A stretch of 8,259 nucleotides of DNA, from NCBI GenBank assembly GCA_945874585.1, contig CAMCHB010000046.1:1-8259 (forward strand), read 5' to 3'. The notes under the pieces were generated by a model. The model was not told where the DNA came from and did not search any database. It saw only the letters and a list, made by a program, of their open reading frames with translations. Position numbers and translations under genes: made by a program. This document shows positions 1-7,922 of the stretch, in pieces. Source of the DNA: an uncultured Clostridium sp. (GTDB lineage Bacteria; Bacillota; Clostridia; TANB77; CAG-508). Within the stretch, counting starts at the first letter, position 1, and every line of letters begins with the position of its first letter.

Positions 1-179
1 ATCTGCAGAACAATCTACGAAATTAGTCCAAAAAACTTGAGAGATGACGTATAAAGACAGAAGATCTACAAAAAATAAAAAACAGTAAGAAATTGATGGC
101 TAGAAAATTTGACAGTAATATAGATAAAAATATATTGCTCGATTTAGAGGCACTAATATCTGATAAAAATGATAAATGA
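1..179 (+). pseudogene. 3' end of upstream gene, probable Core-2/I-branching glycosyltransferase, frame interrupted
   Basis: An open frame runs from base 48 to the TGA at 177-179 with no start of its own. It encodes about 43 residues with an S-x-x-L-x-ARKFD motif (bases about 84-113) and a helical tail. That motif resembles the C-terminus of bacterial Core-2/I-branching beta-1,6-N-acetylglucosaminyltransferases (PF02485), which often end in S..LFARKFD plus a short helix. In this frame a TGA at 45-47 blocks the upstream part. Frame 1 (bases 1-54) instead reads a short peptide containing SPKNL, a plausible preceding segment, and ends at TAA 52-54. Joining the two needs a shift of one or two bases at about 43-50. 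The stop overlaps the next start by 11 bases, as expected for coupled operon genes, which supports the second frame being real. The family call comes from one short motif and is tentative. The break could be a true mutation or a contig-end error. Confidence 0.4.
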
Positions 180-1158
180 AAAATATAAAACTACAGTGAT
201 TATTCCATGCTTTAACGCATCGAAAACGATAGAGAAGACATTAGCTTCGCTAGAAAAGCAAACTTATAAATATTTTCAAGTGTATATTGTAAATGATGGA
301 TCAACAGATGAAACTCTCAGTGCTATTGAGAGATATAGAAAAGGATCTTTATTAAATATTACTGTTTTTACAAAAGAAAATGCTGGTGTTAGCGCGGCAA
401 GAAATTATGCAATAAATAGGTGTAATACAGAATTAATCACTTTTTTGGATGCAGATGACGAATATGATTGTGGATTTTTAAACTCAATGATACAAGTGCT
501 GCTTGATAATGATTTTGACACTGTTGCAGCAAGATATGAGTTTACTCGTAATGCCGAAGAAACATTCGTTTTACCGTCTAAGTTGAATTATAAAGAAGTA
601 AGCAAGTATGATCTGGTAAAATTATATACACATAAAAGAATTGAAAAAATAAATTTTTGTGGCTTTTTGTATAAGAAAAAAATTTTAAATCAATATCATA
701 TAAGATTTGACGAAAAAATTAGATTCGGAGAGGATACATTATTTATATACCAATATTTGAAATATTGTAAAAGGGGCGGATTTATTGATGAACCCTTATA
801 TCATTATTACATTAATGAGGCTTCAGCGACACATAGTGTAACATATGATATTGTTCAGAATATTGAAGCATATAAAAAAGTGGTGGAATATTGGAAAGAT
901 GATCCACAATATGATCAAAAGTGGGGGGCATATATTATATCAAGAGCTATTTGGTCTGCTGCGAAGACTTTTGCTCAAACTAGTAAAAAATATTTTGAGA
1001 AGTTACAAAAAGAATATAATGTGCATGAAGCAATGAAACTAATGGCAAAGGAAGGCGATGAAAGAACCATTCGGATATCTGCCAAAATTTTTTTGCTAAA
1101 TCCAAATTTATTTTATCACATAATCAATTTTTCGTCAAAAGTAAGGGATAATAAATAG
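169..1158 (+). CDS. GT2 family (GT-A fold) glycosyltransferase
   Basis: Transfers a sugar from a nucleotide-sugar donor to a growing polysaccharide unit, probably at the cytoplasmic membrane face. The 329-residue protein has the GT2 layout. A beta strand with IIPCFN is at residues 11-16, NDGSTD at 42-47, and N-x-GVSAARN at 71-79. The metal-binding DXD-type motif DADD is at 94-97, and a GEDT motif at 187-190 probably supplies the catalytic base. A PLYHYY segment near residue 215 is typical of EpsJ/WcaA-like enzymes. Length is normal for the family. No transmembrane segment is evident, and the C-terminus is helical and basic. The ATG at 169 sits just before the first strand, so little room exists for another start. 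The Shine-Dalgarno site is poor (GAGG at 147-150 is too distant), so translation is probably coupled to the upstream gene it overlaps. Donor and acceptor cannot be read from sequence. Confidence 0.93.
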   Translation: MINEKYKTTVIIPCFNASKTIEKTLASLEKQTYKYFQVYIVNDGSTDETLSAIERYRKGSLLNITVFTKENAGVSAARNYAINRCNTELITFLDADDEYDCGFLNSMIQVLLDNDFDTVAARYEFTRNAEETFVLPSKLNYKEVSKYDLVKLYTHKRIEKINFCGFLYKKKILNQYHIRFDEKIRFGEDTLFIYQYLKYCKRGGFIDEPLYHYYINEASATHSVTYDIVQNIEAYKKVVEYWKDDPQYDQKWGAYIISRAIWSAAKTFAQTSKKYFEKLQKEYNVHEAMKLMAKEGDERTIRISAKIFLLNPNLFYHIINFSSKVRDNK

Positions 1159-1162
1159 TATT

Positions 1163-1166
1163 GGAG
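1163..1166 (+). promoter_or_regulatory. Ribosome binding site for the WbsX-family gene
   Basis: GGAG lies 10 bases before the ATG at 1177, in the 18-base gap after the previous stop. It is one of the few clear Shine-Dalgarno sites in the window and fixes the start of the WbsX-family gene. Confidence 0.7.
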
Positions 1167-1176
1167 CTGATTCGTC

Positions 1177-2292
1177 ATGAAAATAATAGCTTTTTATTTA
1201 CCACAGTACCATCAAATACCAGAAAACGATAAATGGTGGGGCAAGGGGTTTACGGAGTGGACAAACTTAAAAAAGGCAAAACCTTTATATCAAGGACACA
1301 ATCAACCGAGAATTCCACTTGATAATCATTATTATAATCTTTTAGCCCCTAACGAGATTGCATGGCAGGCCGATCTTGCAAAAAAATATGGAATATATGG
1401 TTTCTGCATTTACCACTACTGGTTTAGTGGACACATGCTTTTACAAAAACCGACGGAGTTACTTTTAAAGAATAAAAATATTGATACTCATTATTGCATC
1501 TGTTGGGCGAACGAAAGTTGGACGAATGCTTGGGTGTCCAGCTCTGACAAATTCCTAATTAGACAAAAACAAGGGGATAAGGCAGAATGGATTAGACACT
1601 TTAATTATCTCTTACCATTTTTTAAGGATCCTCGTTATATTAAAATTAATAATAAACCCTTCTTTGTTATTTATAGGCCTGATCTTTTCTCAAAAATGAG
1701 CGAAATGTTAGAACTCTGGAATCAAATGGCTATAGATAATGGATTTGATGGGATGAGATTCGCATATCAAGTGATTGAGAAGAATCTAAAATCAGAAGAT
1801 AGCTTTGATAATAGGATAGAATATGAGCCAGTATATGCAAATTATGACTTGAATAAGAACAAGTATAAATTATTAAAGACGGTTAAACACGGCCTTGTAA
1901 AAATGTTGCGGCCATTAAATATTAATCTCGAATATCTGCACCCTCAGGGATTAGTAAAAAGAGATTATGATCAGACATGGCAAGCCATACTAAGGAGAAA
2001 AAAAACAGACGAAAAATCACTACCGGGAGCATTTGTTGATTGGGACAATACCCCAAGAAAATCTGATCGTGGTAGTGTAATGATTGGGTATGATCTATCA
2101 AAGTTCAAAAAGTATTTAACCAAGCAAATTATTCATGCCAAAGAAGAATATAATTCAGATTATCTATTTATTTTTGCTTGGAATGAATGGACAGAGGGTG
2201 GGTACTTGGAACCTGACGAAACAGATGGATATGGAAGACTAGAAGCAGTTAAAGATGCTTTAACTGAAACTGGAGAATTTGAAAGCTTTTAA
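1177..2292 (+). CDS. WbsX-family putative glycosyltransferase (GH99-like)
   Basis: 371 residues matching the WbsX family (PF14307, Glyco_tran_WbsX), found in O-antigen and capsule clusters and distantly related to GH99-type TIM-barrel enzymes. Seen in the sequence: an N-terminal strand with AFYLPQYH (residues 5-12), then ENDKWWGKGFTEWTN, the family hallmark. WANESWT is at 110-116, an EYEP motif at 215-218, and FAWNEWTEG at 333-341 followed by YLEPD. The conserved acidic residues in these motifs (E113, E215/E217, E337, E340) are candidate active-site residues by analogy with the barrel fold; exact roles are inference. Length is normal for a single-domain member and the protein appears intact and soluble. 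It sits 18 bases after the GT2 gene and 13 before the polymerase gene. In such clusters it probably acts in sugar transfer or glycan processing of the repeat unit, but direct biochemistry for the family is scarce. Confidence 0.9.
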   Translation: MKIIAFYLPQYHQIPENDKWWGKGFTEWTNLKKAKPLYQGHNQPRIPLDNHYYNLLAPNEIAWQADLAKKYGIYGFCIYHYWFSGHMLLQKPTELLLKNKNIDTHYCICWANESWTNAWVSSSDKFLIRQKQGDKAEWIRHFNYLLPFFKDPRYIKINNKPFFVIYRPDLFSKMSEMLELWNQMAIDNGFDGMRFAYQVIEKNLKSEDSFDNRIEYEPVYANYDLNKNKYKLLKTVKHGLVKMLRPLNINLEYLHPQGLVKRDYDQTWQAILRRKKTDEKSLPGAFVDWDNTPRKSDRGSVMIGYDLSKFKKYLTKQIIHAKEEYNSDYLFIFAWNEWTEGGYLEPDETDGYGRLEAVKDALTETGEFESF

Positions 2293-2305
2293 TTGAGAAT
2301 TAAAA

Positions 2306-3412
2306 ATGGACTTCTTGACAATTCTACTAATTGTGGTAGTTGTGGTTGTATGTGTTTTACTTGTTGCGATTGGCGATAGAAAAGTTCAGACTCTTGGAAT
2401 CATTTTGATGATTATTGTGTTCTCATATGTCTGTGCCATACGTCCACTTACTTCTTCTGATACAACAAATTATTATAATTATTATAATAAGGCTAGGTCA
2501 ATTACTCAATTTCATTGGGGAATTGGAAGAGATTATAATCCGTGGACAGAGAATTGGTATATCAACTTTTGCTGGTTGATGAACCGCATTGGATTTTCAT
2601 TTACTCAGTTTTTGTTTTTTACATCATTTCTGTTTAATACGATATCTATTTTCTCTATTATTTCTATTTATAAAACACTATATCAGGATGAAAATAGATA
2701 TCGCGGATTAATAAGTATATTGTCACTTTTTGTGGCACAATATGGAATTTTGTATTCTTATGTAGTTGTTCGCGGCGCACTTGCACTTTCTTTTTGCCTT
2801 CTTTCTGTTGCGAGGTTGGTAAAAAAGAAATATATTTCTTGCGGATTATTTGTGTTTTTGGCAATTGCATTTCAGAATTTTTCGTGGGTGTTTTTGCCGA
2901 TTATTGTTTTACTGTTGCCACACTTTAAACGAAGAAACAATAAATTATTGTTCTTATGTTATTTTGCTTCTATTGCATTGTCTGTAATCAGAGTTGATAT
3001 AATTTTAACTAGATTGCTAAGCAATATATCTATACTTTCAAATTTATTCGCTAATGAAGCATATTACGATAGTCAAAATATCAGTTATGGGCTACAGAAG
3101 GGAATGCTATTGTTTCTTACCCAAAATGTTTATCTATTATATCTACTAAGAAGTGAGTATGAGAGAAAAGTAAATAATTATTTTAACATTTTGACTATAG
3201 GGAGCATTCTTGCAACTACTATTAATAGTAATGCTACTATACGAATTACAAATTATTTTTTTGTGTTTCAACTCTTTCTTTATGCAGAATATTTTAACTC
3301 GATGACGTTTTATAAGGGCGGTAAGGAAAAGGCTATTAATTCGATCATCATTACTATTGTAATACCTGTTTTATCGGCAATTTATATGCTGCGATATTGC
3401 AGTATTATATGA
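2306..3412 (+). CDS. EpsG/Wzy-like polysaccharide polymerase, membrane protein
   Basis: A 368-residue polytopic membrane protein, probably the polymerase that joins lipid-linked repeat units on the outer face of the membrane. Hydrophobic segments begin at residue 2 (a valine-rich helix to about 22), then about 29-46, about 100-122 and several more through to a final helix near 345-362. That gives roughly ten or more in all. After the second helix comes TSSDTTNYYNYY (residues 49 on), matching the S-D-T-x-x-Y loop of the EpsG family (PF14897). A W-x-E-N-W segment around 78-82 and a loop arginine in VVRGALALSF also fit the family. The ATG at 2306 has only a weak purine stretch (GAGA) upstream, 13 bases after the previous stop, so coupling is likely. 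The next gene begins almost immediately after its TGA. Sequence divergence among polymerases is high, so the EpsG label is more secure than any linkage prediction. Confidence 0.85.
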   Translation: MDFLTILLIVVVVVVCVLLVAIGDRKVQTLGIILMIIVFSYVCAIRPLTSSDTTNYYNYYNKARSITQFHWGIGRDYNPWTENWYINFCWLMNRIGFSFTQFLFFTSFLFNTISIFSIISIYKTLYQDENRYRGLISILSLFVAQYGILYSYVVVRGALALSFCLLSVARLVKKKYISCGLFVFLAIAFQNFSWVFLPIIVLLLPHFKRRNNKLLFLCYFASIALSVIRVDIILTRLLSNISILSNLFANEAYYDSQNISYGLQKGMLLFLTQNVYLLYLLRSEYERKVNNYFNILTIGSILATTINSNATIRITNYFFVFQLFLYAEYFNSMTFYKGGKEKAINSIIITIVIPVLSAIYMLRYCSII

Positions 3413-3416
3413 GGTG
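3411..3416 (+). promoter_or_regulatory. Ribosome binding site for the GT4 gene
   Basis: GAGGTG overlaps the TGA stop of the polymerase gene. GAGG ends five bases before the ATG at 3420. This argues for ATG 3420 over the in-frame GTG at 3414, which lies inside the site itself. Confidence 0.75.
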
Positions 3417-3419
3417 TTT

Positions 3420-4478
3420 ATGAAAATTAACATTTTAATGCCAGATATTGTACGTACTCCCGCAGGTGGGCATAAAGTCATATATGACTATAGTAACCGA
3501 CTTGCAGAAGACGGATATGATGTGGCTCTTTATTTTTTTCCTGGAGGGATTTTTTCTAAATTCCATTTTCCGGAACGCTTGAGATTACAGATCGTTAAAA
3601 TATATGGAGATACAATCAATCCAGTATGGTTTAAGCTTGATAAAAGAATAAAAAAGAAAGTTGTTATTCACGCAGATGAAATGAGATCTGCAGATGTTGT
3701 TTTGGCAACAGGAGTTAATACTGCATTCCCTGTATATGAACTGCCAGAAAAATATGGCAAAAAGGGATATTTTATTCAAGGCTTTGAAAATTGGGACTAT
3801 TCTGACGACTATGTTTATAATACATATAATTTAGGAATGAGAAACATGGTGGTGTCTAAATGGCTTCAAAAAAAAGTTAATGAACATACGAATATTCCAT
3901 GTGAATTAATTTCGAATGGTGTCGATGAAAAAGTGTTTTTCAAAAGAAAGGGTCAACCCTTAAAGCACAGTATAGTTTTTCAATATAGAAGTCAAGCGCA
4001 TAAAGGATGTAAATATGGTATTAAGGCTATTCATATATTAGAAAAGAAATATCCAGATTTAAAAGTGATAGCCATATCGTCGGAGGTTAAACCATCCAAT
4101 TTCCCTCAAAATTGGAAATACAAATTTAACGTTTCTTCAGAGAAAGTTGCGGAGATAAATAATCAATCAGAAGTTTTTATATGCTCGACAATTGATGAAG
4201 GATTTGGTCTTCCGGGACTGGAAGCAATGGCTTGCGGATGTGCCGTTGCATCTACAGATTACACTGGAGTTCATGATTATGCTATTGATGGTGTAAATGC
4301 TCTGCTTTCTCCGGTAAGGGATGCGAAGGCTTTGGCAGATAATGTGATCAAATTATTTGAAAATGATGCATTAAGAGAGAAAATCGTTCACGCCGGGATT
4401 GAGACCGGTAAGGAAAGAACGGTTCAGAATTCGTATAAAAAGTTTAAGCATACTTTAGAAGACATGGTAAAAAGGTAA
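3420..4478 (+). CDS. GT4 family (GT-B fold) glycosyltransferase
   Basis: A 352-residue retaining glycosyltransferase, predicted to add one sugar of the repeat unit from a nucleotide-sugar donor in the cytoplasm. The N-terminal half starts MKINILMP and has a GGHK motif near residues 15-18, typical of the acceptor-side Rossmann domain. The C-terminal half carries the GT4 signature E-GFGLPGL-E, with the paired glutamates at residues 260 and 268. AMACGCAVASTD follows it, then the usual helix-rich tail. No signal peptide or membrane segment is seen. Length is typical. The start was moved from GTG 3414 to ATG 3420 because of the Shine-Dalgarno site at 3411-3416 and because MKIN is the usual beginning of this family. 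Its start lies seven bases past the polymerase stop, so it belongs to the same operon. It is the last AT-rich sugar gene before the SIR2 gene, 39 bases downstream. Confidence 0.92.
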   Translation: MKINILMPDIVRTPAGGHKVIYDYSNRLAEDGYDVALYFFPGGIFSKFHFPERLRLQIVKIYGDTINPVWFKLDKRIKKKVVIHADEMRSADVVLATGVNTAFPVYELPEKYGKKGYFIQGFENWDYSDDYVYNTYNLGMRNMVVSKWLQKKVNEHTNIPCELISNGVDEKVFFKRKGQPLKHSIVFQYRSQAHKGCKYGIKAIHILEKKYPDLKVIAISSEVKPSNFPQNWKYKFNVSSEKVAEINNQSEVFICSTIDEGFGLPGLEAMACGCAVASTDYTGVHDYAIDGVNALLSPVRDAKALADNVIKLFENDALREKIVHAGIETGKERTVQNSYKKFKHTLEDMVKR

Positions 4479-4517
4479 GCATGATTACTATAAACTCTTT
4501 TTGATGGATTATAACGT

Positions 4518-7500
4518 ATGAGAATAACCGATTATCCACAACTGACTAATGTACTGAAAGACTCGGCACCTATCACATATCTTTGCGGAGCCGGTCTTTC
4601 TATGTCCCTTGGGGAACACAATAAAAGCTGGTGGCATTGGCTTCAGGCAGGAAAATCATATCTGAATACGGGTGATCAAAAAGAGTTTGATTTGAGAATC
4701 GGATCTGGTAGTGCTGAGGAAATGATATCTGCAGCCGGTTTTCTTCTGGAGAAGTTGAAGAATGCATCTACTTATGGTGAATTCATGCGACAGGAGATGC
4801 TGTCAATACATCCTGAAAATAAAGAAGATATTTCAGCATTGAGACTGATGAATCGTGCTGGAGATTTTTTGGCTACTACCAACTACGATACGAGTATTGA
4901 ACAGGCTGTTGGGATAGGGACTGCGACATACTCGGAACCGGATAAAGTTCTTGTAATACTTAAACGACAAACAGACAGGAAGGTTATTCATCTTCATGGA
5001 GCGTATATCCCGTCAAGAGGAATTGACGATATTATTGCCGATGATGCACAGTATGAGGCAATTTTAAAAAATCAGGGAGCTCAGTTCTTACAGGCATTGA
5101 TAGGAACGAATCCTATTATTATCGTTGGATGTGGCGGAACAACAGAAGACCCCAATATGAGCGGATTCTTGTCGTTTTCAGCTCAATATTTGAGAACGGA
5201 TATCCCTTATTTCTATCTTTATCGGAAAGGTGATGACTTAAGAGATTTACCTGATAATTTTATTCCTATTTGCTATGGAGAGGAATATTCTGATCTTCCG
5301 TCATTTTTGATGGAGATAGGCTCATACCGCATAAGGTTTCATTCCGGATTTGAACAGATGATGGAAATAAATCCTTATGAGACAACCGCAAGATCAGCCT
5401 CGGCTTTCGGTCGAATGCATTTTCTAAATCGTTTTAATAAGTTCATCGGACGTAAGAAAGAGATGGCTAGCTTAAAAAGCTTTTGCGAGAAGCCAGATCA
5501 AGTTCTCTTCTGGTTCGTCATTGGCGAAGGTGGAATAGGAAAAAGCAGACTTTTGCTGGAATATTTAACCGGTATAGACTCAGCGTGGTTCGGATTCTTT
5601 GGGCGAAAGGGTGCTGATGTTTATGAAAAGCTTGTTCCGATCAGTAACACGGTAGTTGTATTTGACTATATTGTAGGTGAAGAAGAAAAATGTGCGGAGG
5701 CAATCAGAACTCTGATTCATAAATTTGAATCTTCTGCGTTTAAGCTGCGAATCGTATTTCTTGAAAGAAAATTTGAAAAGGGCAGTCTGAATTGGTTCCA
5801 TGAGATTGAGAAAGCATTTGATGCTTCGACGCGTATTATGTTTGACAGAAGTCAATACTCAAAGGATCCATTGATTTTGAATGCTTTGACGGCTGAGGAA
5901 GAGAAGGAGTATATCAGTTCTTATATAGAAACTTATGCTTTGTATGCTCAAAACGGGAAAATTGGGGATGACCACGATTCTGTCACAGATATTTCTTCTT
6001 TGACTGCAAAGGCTGATGAAATAGAACAAGCATTTAGAGAACAATTGCCACCAGAATGTTATCGCCCACTGTATCTGAGCATATTTATTGAAGTTTGGAT
6101 TTATAAAAGTGGAGTTGTTTCTGTAACCGGGGCAAATGAATTGCTTGAGGAATTTCTTCAGAAAGAAGAGAAAAGATGGAGTAAACTCCTTAATTCGGAG
6201 GAGGCACTGTATGCCTATAAGAAGATACTAGCGCTTGCGTGCGCTATTGAGGTTTTCTGCATCAATGAACCGGATAATGGATATCTTCAGGTAGAATGCA
6301 ATTGCCTTAACAAAAAAGTTAAGTCGATTGCTGGATTTGGAAAGCGTAAGAGATCTCTTTCTGACTTATTTATTTACGAACAGAGAGAAGATATCAGTTC
6401 TAATAATGGAAAAGAGATCATCGATAAAATAAACAAATCTTCCTCATTTTCTTATAGTGAAAAAGTAGCCTATATTGGATCATATATGAAGGTACTTCCA
6501 AGTCCAGAGGAATTGCAGGAAAAACAGGACGCTTCATATCAACCAAAAGTCTTTCTTTTGATTCAACCGGTTTATCCTGATATTATCAGGGAATTTATAG
6601 CTGATTATTATACGGATGAGACTGAATGGACAAATTTTGCGCGATTGGCAAGGAGTATATCTGTTCTTGAGTTCGGAAGATTCTTGACAAAGGCGATGGA
6701 TGATTTTCCAGAAGAAGAATCATTTCAGAAGATGGCACTAACAAAACCGGAAGCGCCAACAGACATGTTTGAGATGTATTTTACGTTTCTTACCAGTCCT
6801 GTGCTTCTTACAAAGCATCCCAATGAGATTGCAAAAGTTTTACAGGAATCCTCTGTTACAGATGAGCTTGCACCTTTTGAAATGGAGACATGGAATAGAT
6901 TGATTCTGGCAAACTATTATCAGAATCAATATGATCAGGCTGTGGCATGCGGCTTTTCTTTTATTGATTATGTTAAAAAGCGCTATAAGATAAGTGAGGT
7001 GGAAGGCGGATTCAGTGACGTCATTAATAACTTTTGTGGAATAGTTTTTGAGAAGCGCAATAAGGATCTTTATTCTGAACTTACCGATTATACGGATCAG
7101 TTTTATGAGGCAGTAAATTCTATTGGTAATAAGGACAAAGACATTCTTGCTGAAATTGCAACTGTTTGTTCGGAAAATCATTTTCATTTAGCAATGCTAA
7201 AGGAGCAAAAAGACGGAAGCTATGGAGTCAAAAAGGACTGGGATAAAGCAGTAATGTATTATGAACTTTATCCTGAGGATGCAGACATTGCACATGCGGT
7301 GGCTGAGCTTTCCGAAATATATATGCGCTTTTTGACCAAGAAGAAACTATTTAAAAGAGCCGGAAAACTTACGAAACAAATGGAAAAAGTTTCGAAGAGT
7401 GTGCCTGATGATGAGACAGTGGGGAAATATGCAATCTGTCTTTCTAATATCTACGGCATGAATTCCATAGGAATGAAAGAGTGCAGTCCGGATGCGTCCA

Positions 7501-7922
7501 ATGAATCGATATATGAGGCTCTTGGTATTTTAGAGGAATTGTTTAAGAAATATCCAGCTAATCAGGACGTTGCTAAATCTTACGGTGTGGTTAAGTCCGA
7601 CAGCTATTTTGATAAATCTTCGGATGAACTGAATTTGACTGATGAACAGATTAGATGGTATCGAGAACAATTCGAACAGCATAAGGACGACGCTGAATTA
7701 GCTGAAAGTTATGCAAGAATATTGGGCTTGCAGGCAGAAAAGGTTTTTCAGTCAGGTGATGAAAAAAGGGCTTATGATATTTTGAATGAGATGCGCCGAA
7801 TTGGTAGAGAAGCGGACTTACATGAATATGAGGATGAAGATGCAAATGATTTTATAGAAACTGCAGATGGGGTGGAAGAGATTTTTAAGTTAAGAAAAAT
7901 GATGGATAAGCTTGAAAAATAA
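4518..7922 (+). CDS. SIR2-domain STAND-like NTPase, probable antiviral defence protein (Avs5-like architecture)
   Basis: 1134 residues in three parts. Residues about 15-270 are a SIR2_2-type domain (PF13289): GAGLS at 24-28, TTNYD at 120-124 (N122), HLHG at 158-161 (H160), and IIIVGCGG...EDPN at 200-213. N122 and H160 match the asparagine/histidine pair needed for NAD+ cleavage in defence sirtuins. Residues about 310-480 are a P-loop NTPase: an IGRKKE entry motif at 310-315, Walker A GEGGIGKS at 336-343, a Walker B-like VVVFD at 379-383, and LRIVFLER at 410-417. PVYPDIIREF at 684-693 resembles a motif seen after the NTPase in related proteins. The last 230 residues hold TPR-like repeats, a likely sensor. 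By family, activation would deplete NAD+ and abort phage infection. It follows the GT4 gene by 39 bases with a weak GGA site (4506-4508), and its GC is visibly higher than the flanks. The STAND assignment is inference; DSR-type sirtuins lack the P-loop, so Avs5-like fits better. Confidence 0.85.
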   Translation: MRITDYPQLTNVLKDSAPITYLCGAGLSMSLGEHNKSWWHWLQAGKSYLNTGDQKEFDLRIGSGSAEEMISAAGFLLEKLKNASTYGEFMRQEMLSIHPENKEDISALRLMNRAGDFLATTNYDTSIEQAVGIGTATYSEPDKVLVILKRQTDRKVIHLHGAYIPSRGIDDIIADDAQYEAILKNQGAQFLQALIGTNPIIIVGCGGTTEDPNMSGFLSFSAQYLRTDIPYFYLYRKGDDLRDLPDNFIPICYGEEYSDLPSFLMEIGSYRIRFHSGFEQMMEINPYETTARSASAFGRMHFLNRFNKFIGRKKEMASLKSFCEKPDQVLFWFVIGEGGIGKSRLLLEYLTGIDSAWFGFFGRKGADVYEKLVPISNTVVVFDYIVGEEEKCAEAIRTLIHKFESSAFKLRIVFLERKFEKGSLNWFHEIEKAFDASTRIMFDRSQYSKDPLILNALTAEEEKEYISSYIETYALYAQNGKIGDDHDSVTDISSLTAKADEIEQAFREQLPPECYRPLYLSIFIEVWIYKSGVVSVTGANELLEEFLQKEEKRWSKLLNSEEALYAYKKILALACAIEVFCINEPDNGYLQVECNCLNKKVKSIAGFGKRKRSLSDLFIYEQREDISSNNGKEIIDKINKSSSFSYSEKVAYIGSYMKVLPSPEELQEKQDASYQPKVFLLIQPVYPDIIREFIADYYTDETEWTNFARLARSISVLEFGRFLTKAMDDFPEEESFQKMALTKPEAPTDMFEMYFTFLTSPVLLTKHPNEIAKVLQESSVTDELAPFEMETWNRLILANYYQNQYDQAVACGFSFIDYVKKRYKISEVEGGFSDVINNFCGIVFEKRNKDLYSELTDYTDQFYEAVNSIGNKDKDILAEIATVCSENHFHLAMLKEQKDGSYGVKKDWDKAVMYYELYPEDADIAHAVAELSEIYMRFLTKKKLFKRAGKLTKQMEKVSKSVPDDETVGKYAICLSNIYGMNSIGMKECSPDASNESIYEALGILEELFKKYPANQDVAKSYGVVKSDSYFDKSSDELNLTDEQIRWYREQFEQHKDDAELAESYARILGLQAEKVFQSGDEKRAYDILNEMRRIGREADLHEYEDEDANDFIETADGVEEIFKLRKMMDKLEK
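7269..7740 (+). repeat. Four degenerate TPR-like motif repeats within the SIR2 protein
   Basis: A motif of the form [Y/V/H]-[P/K]-x-[D/N]-x-[D/E]-[I/V/L]-[A/G]-x-x-[Y/V]-[A/G] recurs at residues 918, 962, 1012 and 1055. The copies are 43-50 residues apart, and helical, charged stretches lie between them. This fits helix-turn-helix solenoid repeats of TPR or related type. The match is to the general pattern only, and the copies are not conserved at DNA level. Confidence 0.5.

Noticed and set aside
845..1036. 63-codon + strand open frame inside the first GT2 gene
   Set aside because: Out-of-frame shadow of a well-supported GT2 protein, with no motif of its own.
2468..2488. 9-bp tandem repeat AATTATTAT
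   Set aside because: It is just two codon-level copies encoding NYYNYYN in the conserved loop of the EpsG-like protein, too short to be a functional DNA repeat.
3414..3419. GTG start for the GT4 gene, adding two residues
   Set aside because: The GTG lies inside the GAGGTG ribosome site, and ATG 3420 gives correct spacing and the usual MKIN beginning.
4489..4515. Possible -10 boxes TATAAA (4489-4494) and TATAAC (4510-4515) ahead of the SIR2 gene
   Set aside because: No acceptable -35 lies 16-18 bases upstream of the first, and the second is only two bases from the ATG. AT-rich DNA gives such hexamers by chance.
5580..7187. Several antisense open frames of 60-115 codons across the SIR2 gene
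   Set aside because: They lie wholly within the well-supported SIR2 coding sequence on the other strand, have no ribosome sites that I can see and no recognisable motifs.
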